Notes under the pieces: model-generated
Databases searched by the model: none
Told to the model about the DNA's origin: nothing
The model's input: only the letters and a program-made list of their open reading frames with translations
DNA from: Sphingopyxis sp.
Lineage (GTDB): Bacteria; Pseudomonadota; Alphaproteobacteria; Sphingomonadales; Sphingomonadaceae
Assembly (NCBI GenBank): GCA_030148985.1
Contig: JASBSJ010000086.1
Coordinates: 1-60,054, forward strand
Direction: 5' to 3'
DNA: 60,054 bases
Translations under genes and position numbers: made by a program
Part shown: piece by piece, positions 45,772 to 53,853 of the stretch
How the letters are laid out: every line of letters begins with the position of its first letter
Numbering within the stretch: the first letter of the stretch is position 1

Positions 45772-45937
45772 GGTTCACGCGGAGACGCGGAGACGCGGAG
45801 CGCAAAAAATCGCGCAGAGGCGCAGAGGTCGCAGAAAAGAAGATATGGGCGGCGCAGCCGCCGTCTCCCTCTTTCTCCGCGCCTCCGCGCCTCCGCGTGA
45901 ACCAAATCTCTGCGGCCTCTGCGTCTCTGCGCGAATC
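45772..45937. repeat. Interleaved inverted repeats of CGCGGAGAC and CGCAGAGGC units
   Basis: Two nested palindromes: arms 45772-45800 and 45875-45903 (two mismatches), and arms 45810-45835 and 45908-45933, with a GGCGGC/GCCGCC stem at 45850-45864. The second pair is related to the repeat at 40891-40969. It lies in the 240-base gap between the acyl-CoA synthetase and hydrolase genes; the rest of that gap holds the SD AGGAGAGACG of the next gene. Confidence 0.85.
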
Positions 45938-45993
45938 TTCCCCGTGCCGCGCCGTCGGCAGATAATCCGATAAATCGACAATCAGGAGAGACG

Positions 45994-47127
45994 ATGATGG
46001 TGGACCCGAACGGGATCGAAGGACTGGACGCGCAATTCATCGGGCGGGTGTCGCCGACCGCGCCGCGCATCCAGGCGGGCGGGCATCCGTGCCAGGGTAT
46101 CTACTGGACCGAGGCGGGAAAGCGGCCGAAGGTCGCGATCATCGCGACGCATTACAATGTCGATTTCAAGGAACATTATATCGCGCCCTGGTTCGCGCGG
46201 CAGGGGTTCGGTTTCCTCGGCTGGAACACGCGCTATCGCGGGTTCGAGGACCAGTTCCTGCTCGAACATGCGGTGCTCGACATCGGCGTCGGCATGAAAT
46301 GGCTGAAAGAGGAAGCGGGGGTCGAGGCGATCGTCATCCTCGGCAATTCGGGCGGCGGCTCGCTGATGGGCGCCTATCAGGCAGAAGCGATCGCGCCGAC
46401 GCTGACCGACCGGCTGCCAGCCGCGGGGCAGGACGCGCTGGCCGAGCTTATCAAGGGCGACCTCTATATCAGCTTCAACGCGCATCAGGGGCGCCCCGAA
46501 GTGCTCACCGACTGGATGGACGCGTCGGTGATCGACGAGAATGATCCGACCCTGACCGATCCCGAACTCGACCCGTTCAATCCCGACAATGGCCCGCCCT
46601 ATTCGGACGCATTCATCGCCAAATATCGCGCCGCCCAGCGCGCGCGCAACCAGCGGATCACCGACTGGGCGAAGGCCGAGCTGGAGCGGCTGGGTGCCGC
46701 CGGCATTCCCGACCGCATCTTTCCGATGTTCCGCTGCTGGGGCGATCTTCGCTGCGTCGATCCGGCGATCGACCCGTCGGACCGCAAGCCCAACTGGTGC
46801 TATCGCGGCGACCCGGCGCTCGCGAACCGCACGCCCAGCATCGGCCGCGCCAATACGCTGAAGACCTGGCTCAACATGTGGAGCCTCGAAACCTCGCCGT
46901 GCCAGGGCCAGCCGCACCTTGCGAAACATGATACGCCCGCGCTGGTGGTGCAGGGGACCGCCGACACCGGCGTCTTCCCCAGCGATGCCCGCAAGATCTT
47001 CGACTTTCTCGGCAGCAGCGACAAACGGCTCGAACTGATCCCCGGCGCGCATTATTTCGAGGATTCGGTCGAGGAACGCCGCAATGCCGCCGACCTTGTC
47101 GGTGCGTGGATCCGGGAGAAGCTGTGA
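45994..47127 (+). CDS. Alpha/beta-hydrolase-fold protein
   Basis: A 377-residue hydrolase-fold protein. The nucleophile elbow is LGNSGGGSLMG near residue 118 (Ser in G-N-S-G-G). VVQGTADTGVFPSDA near 310 may hold the acid and PGAHYFEDSVEERR the His. A large insertion (about 145-290) forms a lid. No signal peptide. Start at the first ATG (45994), SD AGGAGAG. Could be an esterase, lactonase or thioesterase working with the neighbouring CoA ligase; substrate unknown. Confidence 0.78.
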   Translation: MMVDPNGIEGLDAQFIGRVSPTAPRIQAGGHPCQGIYWTEAGKRPKVAIIATHYNVDFKEHYIAPWFARQGFGFLGWNTRYRGFEDQFLLEHAVLDIGVGMKWLKEEAGVEAIVILGNSGGGSLMGAYQAEAIAPTLTDRLPAAGQDALAELIKGDLYISFNAHQGRPEVLTDWMDASVIDENDPTLTDPELDPFNPDNGPPYSDAFIAKYRAAQRARNQRITDWAKAELERLGAAGIPDRIFPMFRCWGDLRCVDPAIDPSDRKPNWCYRGDPALANRTPSIGRANTLKTWLNMWSLETSPCQGQPHLAKHDTPALVVQGTADTGVFPSDARKIFDFLGSSDKRLELIPGAHYFEDSVEERRNAADLVGAWIREKL

Positions 47128-47128
47128 C

Positions 47129-48106
47129 GTGACGGCGGACGCCGACATCATCGACGACCTGCGCGCCGCCGGGCTGGTGGGCGAGGGCGATGTCGCGCTC
47201 GAGCCGCTTACGGGCGGCGTGTCGTGCGACGTGTGGAAGGTGGAGGCGCCGACCGGCCCGATCGTCGTCAAACGCCCGCTCGAACAATTGCGTGTCGCCG
47301 CCGAATGGCACGCGCCGGTCGAGCGCGGGCAGAGCGAGGTGCGCTGGCTCAAACGCGCGCGCAGCGTCGATCCGGCGATCGCACCCGAAGTGCTCGCCGA
47401 GCTGCCGGGCTATGGCTTTGCGATGCGGTTCCTGCCGGGGGCGCCGGTGTGGAAGGACGAACTGATTGCGGGGCGCGTCGATCCCGGCTTTGCCGCCGCG
47501 GTCGGACGCAGCCTTGCCGCCGTGCATTCGGCCACCGCGAACAATGCCGCCGACCGCGACGCCTTCGCAACCGACGCGATGTTTCGCGCACTGCGGATCG
47601 ACCCCTTCCTGCTGTATGTGGCGCAGAAGGATGGTGAGATGGCGTCGGCGCTGTACGCGCTCGCTGACGATCTGGCCGCGCGCAAGCTCGCGCTCGTCCA
47701 CGGCGACGTCAGCCCCAAAAATATCCTCGTGGGCAAGGACGGCCCCGTGTTTCTCGACGCCGAATGCGCGGTCTATGGCGATCCGGCGTTCGATCTTGCC
47801 TTCTGCATCACCCATCTGCTGCTCAAAGCGGTGTGGCGGGACGACGCACGCCTCAGCGAAGCCGCGACTGCGCTCGTCGCGGCCTATCGGGCGGGCATCG
47901 ACTGGGAGGACAGCGACGCGTTGCTGAACCGAGCTGGCCAGCTCACCGCCGCACTGCTCCTCGCGCGCGTCGAGGGCAAGTCGCCCGCACCCTATCTCAC
48001 CCACCCCGACCACCAGCGCATCGTGCGCGACCAGGCGCGCGCGCTGCTGCTCGCGCCGCTGCCCATCGACGCGCTCGTCGCCCATTGGAAAAGGACATCA
48101 ATATGA
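47129..48106 (+). CDS. APH-fold kinase (second)
   Basis: A 325-residue kinase of the aminoglycoside phosphotransferase fold. Catalytic loop LVHGDVSPKNILVGKDG near residue 192; the metal motif reads FLDAECAVYGDPAFDLAF (DAE where many have DWE). Start GTG 47129, one base after the hydrolase stop. It overlaps the enolase-like gene by ATGA. Paired with an enolase paralogue, it may phosphorylate a hydroxy acid so that the next enzyme can eliminate water. That is inference. Confidence 0.82.
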   Translation: MTADADIIDDLRAAGLVGEGDVALEPLTGGVSCDVWKVEAPTGPIVVKRPLEQLRVAAEWHAPVERGQSEVRWLKRARSVDPAIAPEVLAELPGYGFAMRFLPGAPVWKDELIAGRVDPGFAAAVGRSLAAVHSATANNAADRDAFATDAMFRALRIDPFLLYVAQKDGEMASALYALADDLAARKLALVHGDVSPKNILVGKDGPVFLDAECAVYGDPAFDLAFCITHLLLKAVWRDDARLSEAATALVAAYRAGIDWEDSDALLNRAGQLTAALLLARVEGKSPAPYLTHPDHQRIVRDQARALLLAPLPIDALVAHWKRTSI

Positions 48107-49401
48107 GGTCGCGTATCGCCTCCGTGACCGGCCGCCAGCTATGGGATTCGCGCGGGCGCCCGACGGTCGAGGCCGAAGTCGTGCTCGAATCGGGCGCAAT
48201 CGGGCGCGCCATCGCCCCGGCGGGCGCCTCGCGCGGCGCGCATGAGGCGATCGATCTGCGCGACGGCGGTGACGCCTTCGGTGGCTTTGGCGTGGGCCGC
48301 GCGGTCGCGGGTATCGGGGCCGAGATTGCGGGCGCGATCACCGGCATGGACGCGCGCGATCAGGCGGCGATCGACAAGGTCTTGTGCGACCTCGACGGCA
48401 CCCCGAACAAGGCGCGGCTCGGCGCGAACGCGGTCGTAGCGGTGTCGATGGCGGTGCTTCACGCTGCGGCAACGGATGCGCGTGCGCCGCTGTGGCGCTA
48501 TCTCGCGGACGGGAAAAAGGTGCGCATCCCGCTCCCGGAAATTCAGATTTTCGGCGGCGGCGCCCACGCCGGGCGGCGCACCGATGTGCAGGATTTCATG
48601 GTGATGTGCCCAAAGGCGGGCAGCTTTCGCCGTGCGCTCGAGATCACCGACGATGTCTATCGCGCCGCGGGCAGACTGATGGAAGCCAAAGGCCCGTTGT
48701 CGGGCGTCGCCGACGAGGGTGGCTGGTGGCCCAATTTTGCGTCGAACGAAGATGCGCTGGGCACGCTGACCAAGGCTATCGAGGCGAGCGGGCACCGCGC
48801 AGGCGAGGACGTGTTCATCTCGCTCGACATTGCGGCGAACGAACTGGGCGACGCGAGCGGCTACACGCTCGCGCTCGACGACGGGCGGCTGTCGGGCGAA
48901 GATATGGCGGCGCGCATCGTCGAATGGGCCGGGCGCTACCCGATCCTGTCGATCGAAGACCCCGCGGGGCAGGACGACTGGACGACGATGGCGGCGGTCA
49001 CCGCGGCGATCGGTGAGCGCGTGCAGATCATCGGCGACGATGTGCTCGTCACCAATGCCGAACGTGTGGAGCGTGCCGCCGAAGCGGCGGTGTGCAACGC
49101 CGCGCTCATCAAGGTCAACCAGGTCGGCACGGTGACCGAAGCCAAGGCCGCGCTCGATGCCGCGGTGGCGCGCGGCTGGGGCGCGATCGTTTCGGCGCGG
49201 TCGGGCGAGAGCGAGGACGTCACCATCGCGCATCTCGCGACCGGCTGGGACGCCGGGCAGCTGAAGGTCGGCAGCTTCACCCGCTCCGAACGCATGGCGA
49301 AGTGGAACGAAATGCTGCGGATCGAGGAAGCGATGGGCGCCGACGCCGACTATGCGGGCTTCTCGGCCTTCGCCGGGTCGATCGGCCGGGTGACGGCATG
49401 A
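48103..49401 (+). CDS. Divergent enolase paralogue
   Basis: A 432-residue enolase-family protein. Metal ligands are kept (D242 in SLDIAAN, E285 in SIEDP, D312 in GDDVLVTN), as are the acid/base residues E205 (DEGG) and K337 (IKVNQVGT). Others are altered: the SHRSGE motif is SARSGE (His to Ala at 365), the flexible loop SGAST is AGASR, QEFM is QDFM (D164), and KTG is KVG (388-390). A glycolytic enolase would not carry these. Likely acts on another phospho-hydroxy acid. Start ATG 48103 overlaps the kinase stop; SD AAGGA. Confidence 0.85.
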   Translation: MRSRIASVTGRQLWDSRGRPTVEAEVVLESGAIGRAIAPAGASRGAHEAIDLRDGGDAFGGFGVGRAVAGIGAEIAGAITGMDARDQAAIDKVLCDLDGTPNKARLGANAVVAVSMAVLHAAATDARAPLWRYLADGKKVRIPLPEIQIFGGGAHAGRRTDVQDFMVMCPKAGSFRRALEITDDVYRAAGRLMEAKGPLSGVADEGGWWPNFASNEDALGTLTKAIEASGHRAGEDVFISLDIAANELGDASGYTLALDDGRLSGEDMAARIVEWAGRYPILSIEDPAGQDDWTTMAAVTAAIGERVQIIGDDVLVTNAERVERAAEAAVCNAALIKVNQVGTVTEAKAALDAAVARGWGAIVSARSGESEDVTIAHLATGWDAGQLKVGSFTRSERMAKWNEMLRIEEAMGADADYAGFSAFAGSIGRVTA

Positions 49402-50318
49402 TCGTCCTGCACGCGCGCCCGAGCCCCGGTTTTCGTGAAGCGGTCGATACGATCTTCGGCCCTGGCACCGTCGTTCATGTCGATGAGGCGGCGCCGCTCG
49501 GCGGCGTTGCGCCCGACATCACCGCTCTGCTCCACGTCCTCACGCCGGTCACACCCGAATTCATCGCCTCGGCGCCCAAGCTCAAACTGATCCAGAAGCT
49601 CGGCGTCGGGGTCAACACTATCGCGCTCGATGCGGCGCGTGGGGCTGGCGTCGCGGTGTGCAATATGCCCGGCACCAACAGCCAGGCGGTCGCCGAAATG
49701 GCGCTGTCGCTGATGATGGCGGTCCTGCGCCGCACCTGTTTCTTCGATGCCCGCACGCGCGCGGGCGAGGGGTGGACCGCCGATCCGGCCGAAATCGATC
49801 AGGTGGGTGAGATCGGCGGGCGCACCGTCGGCCTCGTCGGCTTCGGCCATTCGGCGCAGCGGCTTGCGCCGGTGCTGGCGGCGTTGGGAGCGAAGGTCGT
49901 CTACACCGCGCGCAGTCCGCGCGATGTGTCCTATGATTTTCTGCCGCTCGATCGCCTGCTCGCGGACAGCGACATCGTGTCGCTGCACATCCCGCTGACT
50001 GACGAGACGCGCGCCAGTGTCGATCCCTTCGCGATGAAACGCGGCGCGGTGCTGGTGAACACCGCCCGCGGCGAATTGGTCGACGAGGCACGGCTGGTCG
50101 AGGCGCTGTCTACGGGCCATCTGCGCGGCGTGGGGCTCGACGTCTTTGCCGAAGAGCCGCTGCCGCGCGGCAATCCGCTGCTCGGCCTGCCGAACGCGGT
50201 GCTCGCGCCGCATATCGCCTGGCTCACCCCCGAAACGCTCGTGCGCAGCCTGACGGTGGCGCATGAGAATTGCCGTCGGCTTGCGGTCGGCGAACCTCTC
50301 CTGCATCAGGTAGTCTAA
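49398..50318 (+). CDS. D-isomer-specific 2-hydroxyacid dehydrogenase
   Basis: A 306-residue NAD(P)-dependent dehydrogenase. NAD motif VGLVGFGHSAQRLAP near residue 147, the catalytic Arg in NTARGELVDE near 226, Glu in DVFAEEPLP and His in LAPHIAW near 276. N-terminal GVGVNTIALDAARG is typical. Overlaps the enolase-like gene by ATGA and the next gene by one base, so the four genes 47129-51010 are a coupled unit. It would interconvert a 2-hydroxy and a 2-oxo acid. Confidence 0.9.
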   Translation: MIVLHARPSPGFREAVDTIFGPGTVVHVDEAAPLGGVAPDITALLHVLTPVTPEFIASAPKLKLIQKLGVGVNTIALDAARGAGVAVCNMPGTNSQAVAEMALSLMMAVLRRTCFFDARTRAGEGWTADPAEIDQVGEIGGRTVGLVGFGHSAQRLAPVLAALGAKVVYTARSPRDVSYDFLPLDRLLADSDIVSLHIPLTDETRASVDPFAMKRGAVLVNTARGELVDEARLVEALSTGHLRGVGLDVFAEEPLPRGNPLLGLPNAVLAPHIAWLTPETLVRSLTVAHENCRRLAVGEPLLHQVV

Positions 50319-51010
50319 TGTCCCTCCCCATCGTCCTCATCACCGGCCAGCTGCTCACCGATGCGGTGTGGCAACCCTTGCTCGACGCCTGGCCCGACCG
50401 CGAAGTGATTGTCGCCGACAACGGCAGGGACGACACGATCGCAGGCTTCGCGCAGCGCCTGCTCGACAACGCCCCGGCGAAATTCGCGCTGGTCGCCCAT
50501 GCCATGGGCGGCTTCGTCGCGTTCGAAGTGATGCGCCGTGCGCCTGGACGCGTCGCGAAACTCGCGCTCATCTCGACGCTCGCCTCGGCCGATGGCCCGG
50601 CGCAGACCGCGCGGCGGCAGGGTTATATCGACCTTGTGGAAAGCGGGCGTTTCGATCAGGTTGTCGAGGAGCGCATTCCGATCCTCTTTCCCGAAGAAAA
50701 GCGGGGCGACGAGCGCCTGCTCTGTATCGCCCGCCAAATGGCAGCCGACACCGGCGCGGAAACCTTCCTCGCGCAGCAGCGCGCGATCATGGCGCGCATC
50801 GACAGCCGCCCGCGCCTCGGCGAAATTGCGGTGCCGACCTTGCTGATCTGGGGCGAGCAGGACGGCATCACCAGCCGCGCGCACCATGAGGAGATTTTGG
50901 AGGCGATACCGGGCGCGCGGCTGGAAGTGATTGCGGGGACCGGACATCTGCCCACGGTCGAGGCGCCCGAGGTTGTGGTGCCCTTGCTCACGGATTTCAT
51001 CGACGCTTAA
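50318..51010 (+). CDS. Alpha/beta-hydrolase-fold protein lacking the nucleophile Ser
   Basis: A 230-residue hydrolase-fold protein. The position normally holding GxSxG reads VAHAMGGFVAFE, so the nucleophile Ser is Ala (residue 62); the codon is GCC, not a serine codon. The acid (IWGEQDGIT) and the His (GTGHLPTVE) are present. It may be an inactive homologue, a lyase, or use another chemistry. Start ATG at 50318 overlaps the dehydrogenase stop. Last gene of this unit, facing the MetE-like gene across a repeat. Confidence 0.8.
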   Translation: MSLPIVLITGQLLTDAVWQPLLDAWPDREVIVADNGRDDTIAGFAQRLLDNAPAKFALVAHAMGGFVAFEVMRRAPGRVAKLALISTLASADGPAQTARRQGYIDLVESGRFDQVVEERIPILFPEEKRGDERLLCIARQMAADTGAETFLAQQRAIMARIDSRPRLGEIAVPTLLIWGEQDGITSRAHHEEILEAIPGARLEVIAGTGHLPTVEAPEVVVPLLTDFIDA

Positions 51011-51011
51011 A

Positions 51012-51126
51012 CCCCTCCCGCCTGCGGGAGGGGCAGCGAGACTTGCGAACTTGTTCGCTAGTCGCAGCGGGGTGGGCCATTGCTACGCTGCTGCCCACCC
51101 CCGACCCCTCCCGCAAGCGGGAGGGG
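51012..51126. repeat. Repeat with two CCCCTCCCG/CGGGAGGGG hairpins between convergent genes
   Basis: Perfect 9-bp stems at 51012-51033 and 51105-51126, with a GGTGGGC/GCCCACC pair between. The same stem occurs at 18116-18137. It occupies the gap between the hydrolase and MetE-like genes and probably ends both transcripts, though no T run follows. Confidence 0.82.
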
Positions 51127-51130
51127 AGAG

Positions 51131-52198
51131 TTATACCAGCTCCGCCCGCACCATCGCCGTCCCATCGACCATCGCCTTCAGCTTCGCCTGGCTATGCGCG
51201 CGGCTGTGATATTTCATCCCGCAGTCGGGCGCGATCCACAGCCGCTCGGCATCGACATGGCGCAGCGCCGCGCGGATGCGGTCCGCCACCAACTCTGGCG
51301 TCTCGACCTCTGGCACCGACAGGTCGAGCACGCCATACATAATCGTCTTGGTCGGCAATTCTTCGAGGATCGCGGGGTCGAGCCCCGGCTGCGCGGCTTC
51401 GATCGAGATCACATCGACATTCGACGCTTCGAGTTCGGCAAGGAAGTCATAGGCTTTGGGCTTCGGTCCCGTCGCTCCCGCGCCATGGTGGACCATCGCA
51501 TAGCCGAAGCAGATGTGCAGCGCGGTCGTCCCGCCGACACCATCGAGCGCGCGATTGATCGCTTCGATCGCATAGGCATTCGCTTCGGCTGCGCGCGCTT
51601 GCAGATAGGGTTCGTCGAGCTGCACGACATCGACCCCCGCCGCGAACAGATCCTTCACCTCGGCATTGACCGCGTCGGCATAATCCATCGCGAGCGATCG
51701 TGCGTCGGGATAATAGCCATTCTCCGCCTGCTGCGTCATCGTGAATGGGCCGGGCAGGGTGAGCTTGACCGGCTTGGTCGAATGGCGCCGCAGGAACGCC
51801 GCATCCTGCGCTTCGATCGGTGCCACACGGCGGATCGGGCCGGAGACGAGCGGCACCGGATTGGCGTTGCCCGTGCGGTCGATCGCGGTGCCGTGCTTTT
51901 CGCGGTCGATGCCCGACAGCGCGGTCGCGAGCCGGTTCGAATAGCTTTCGCGGCGCATCTCGCCGTCGCCGACGATGTCGATGCCCAGCTCCTCCTGGTC
52001 GCGGATTGCCATCAAGGTCGCGGCCTCCTGCGCGTCGGCGAGCCAGGGTTCGGGGACACGCCACAGCGTTTCGGCGCGCACGCGCGGGGGCAGGCTGGCC
52101 TTCAGTCGTTCGCGGTCGATCAGCCAGTCAGGCTGGGGGTAGCTTCCGACGATGGTCGTCGGCAATATGGGGTGGTCGAACAAGGCCAATCCTCTCAT
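51131..52198 (-). CDS. MetE-like (cobalamin-independent methionine synthase C-domain) protein
   Basis: A 355-residue single-domain relative of the MetE catalytic domain. TTIVGSYPQPDWLID at the N terminus, LTLPGPFTMTQQAENGYYP near residue 155, QLDEPYLQARAAE near 205, and the Zn motif HICFGY ... PDCGMKY near the C terminus. Domains of this type act in methionine synthesis, other thiol methyl transfers, or epoxide opening (epoxyalkane:CoM transferase). Start ATG 52198; upstream frame not supported. Divergent from the acyl-CoA synthetase across site E. Substrate unknown. Confidence 0.82.
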   Translation of the reverse strand: MRGLALFDHPILPTTIVGSYPQPDWLIDRERLKASLPPRVRAETLWRVPEPWLADAQEAATLMAIRDQEELGIDIVGDGEMRRESYSNRLATALSGIDREKHGTAIDRTGNANPVPLVSGPIRRVAPIEAQDAAFLRRHSTKPVKLTLPGPFTMTQQAENGYYPDARSLAMDYADAVNAEVKDLFAAGVDVVQLDEPYLQARAAEANAYAIEAINRALDGVGGTTALHICFGYAMVHHGAGATGPKPKAYDFLAELEASNVDVISIEAAQPGLDPAILEELPTKTIMYGVLDLSVPEVETPELVADRIRAALRHVDAERLWIAPDCGMKYHSRAHSQAKLKAMVDGTAMVRAELV

Positions 52199-52221
52199 TT
52201 TCGGGCTGGTCAAACATTTGC

Positions 52222-52233
52222 TTAGTATTCTAT
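52222..52233. promoter_or_regulatory. Palindromic operator site E (TTAGTATTCTAT)
   Basis: TTGCTTAGTATTCTATCTAA between the MetE-like gene (start 52198, minus) and the acyl-CoA synthetase (start 52269, plus). Eleven of twelve positions match TTAGTATTCTAA; could serve both genes. Confidence 0.66.
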
Positions 52234-52268
52234 CTAATTCAAGTCGAAACGACGGTTGGGAGAGCAAA

Positions 52269-53834
52269 ATGATCGATCTGGAGGCCATCCGGACGCTGGC
52301 GGATATTCCGGCGGCGCAGGCGCGCGTGCGCGGGCAGGCGACGGCGGTGAAATTCGGCGACCGCGAAACGAGCTTTGCGGACCTTGATGCGGCGTCGAAT
52401 CGCATCGCCCATGCACTGATCGCGGCGGGGGTGAGGCCCGGCGATCGCGTGTCCGCGCTGACCAAGAATCATGACAGCTGGTTTCCGTTGTTTTTCGGCA
52501 CCGCCCGCGCCCGCGCCTGCTTCGCGCCCATCAACAACCGCCTCGCGCCGGCCGAGATCGGCTTCATCCTGGGCGATGCGGAGCCGCAGCTGTTGTTCGT
52601 GGGGGAGGATTTCTTCGACTGCGCGCTCGCGGCCGTGGCAAATTTGGCTGCACCGCCGCGGCTGGTTGCACTCTATGGCGTGCATCCGGCGTTCGAACCG
52701 CTCGAGAGCTGGTTAGGCAGCGCTTCAGACGCCGCGCTTCCCGACCCGCCGCAGCTGTCCGACGATGTGCTCCAGCTTTACACCAGCGGCACCACCGGGC
52801 TGCCCAAGGGCGTCGTCCTCACCAACGCCAATTACCGCACCTTCCTGGAGGCCGCGACCAAAGTCGATGGCTTTGCTTACGGCGAGGACGAAACCGTGAT
52901 GATCGTCATGCCGCTCTTTCACGTCGCGGGCACGAACGTCAGCTTTTCTGGGCTGGCGCAGGGCGGGCGGCTCGTGCTGGTCAAGGATTTCACGCCAGCC
53001 GACGCGGTGCGGATGCTCCGCGAGGAGGATGTCGCGCACGCCTTCCTTGCGCCCGCGATGATCCAGATGATGTTGCTCGATCCCGCCGCGGGCGCGGGTG
53101 GCTATCCGCAGCTCAAGTCGATCGCTTACGGCGCCTCGCCGATCGCCGAAGACGTGCTGCGCCGCGCGCGGGCGACCTTCGGCTGCGATTTCGTGCAATT
53201 CTACGGGATGACCGAATCGGCAGGCGGCGGATCATACCTGTCGCCGAGCGATCATGACTTGCCCGGCAAACTCACCTCGTGCGGCAGGCCCTGGCCCGGC
53301 GTCGAAATGGCGATCCTCGACGGCGAAGGCCGCGAACTGGGCGATGGCGAAATCGGCGAGATCGCGATCCGCGGCGGCATCGTCATGAAGGGCTATTGGA
53401 ACCGCGCGGCGGCGACCGAGGAGACACTCGCGGGCGGCTGGCTTCACACCGGCGACGTCGGTTACCGCGACGCCGACGGCTTTTATTATGTCCACGACCG
53501 GATCAAGGACATGATCGTGTCGGGCGGCGAGAATGTCTATCCGGCCGAGGTCGAAAGCGCGATCATGGGCTGTCCCGGCGTCGCGGACGTCGCGGTGATC
53601 GGCATTCCCGACGACAAATGGGGCGAGGGGGTGAAGGCGCTGGTGGTGCCCGCCGCGGGCGCCACTCCCGATCCTGCCGCGATCATCGCCTGGGCGCGGA
53701 CACGCATCGCGGCGTACAAGGTGCCCAAGAGCATCGAATTCATCGACGCGCTGCCACGCAATCCATCGGGCAAGGTGCTCCGCCGCGAACTGCGCGCGCC
53801 CTATTGGGAAGGCCGCGACCGGGCGGTGGGGTGA
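52269..53834 (+). CDS. Acyl-CoA synthetase (AMP-forming)
   Basis: A 521-residue class I adenylating enzyme. LYTSGTTGLPKGVVLTNA near residue 174, QFYGMTESAGG near 311, and the C-terminal LPRNPSGKVLRRELRAPYW. Start ATG 52269 after GGGAGAGC. Paralogous to 23117-24676 (shared end RAPYWEG), less so to 44119-45753. It faces lptD across 19 bases. Substrate unknown. Confidence 0.9.
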   Translation: MIDLEAIRTLADIPAAQARVRGQATAVKFGDRETSFADLDAASNRIAHALIAAGVRPGDRVSALTKNHDSWFPLFFGTARARACFAPINNRLAPAEIGFILGDAEPQLLFVGEDFFDCALAAVANLAAPPRLVALYGVHPAFEPLESWLGSASDAALPDPPQLSDDVLQLYTSGTTGLPKGVVLTNANYRTFLEAATKVDGFAYGEDETVMIVMPLFHVAGTNVSFSGLAQGGRLVLVKDFTPADAVRMLREEDVAHAFLAPAMIQMMLLDPAAGAGGYPQLKSIAYGASPIAEDVLRRARATFGCDFVQFYGMTESAGGGSYLSPSDHDLPGKLTSCGRPWPGVEMAILDGEGRELGDGEIGEIAIRGGIVMKGYWNRAAATEETLAGGWLHTGDVGYRDADGFYYVHDRIKDMIVSGGENVYPAEVESAIMGCPGVADVAVIGIPDDKWGEGVKALVVPAAGATPDPAAIIAWARTRIAAYKVPKSIEFIDALPRNPSGKVLRRELRAPYWEGRDRAVG

Positions 53835-53853
53835 GAAGAGGTCGCTTCCGGAC

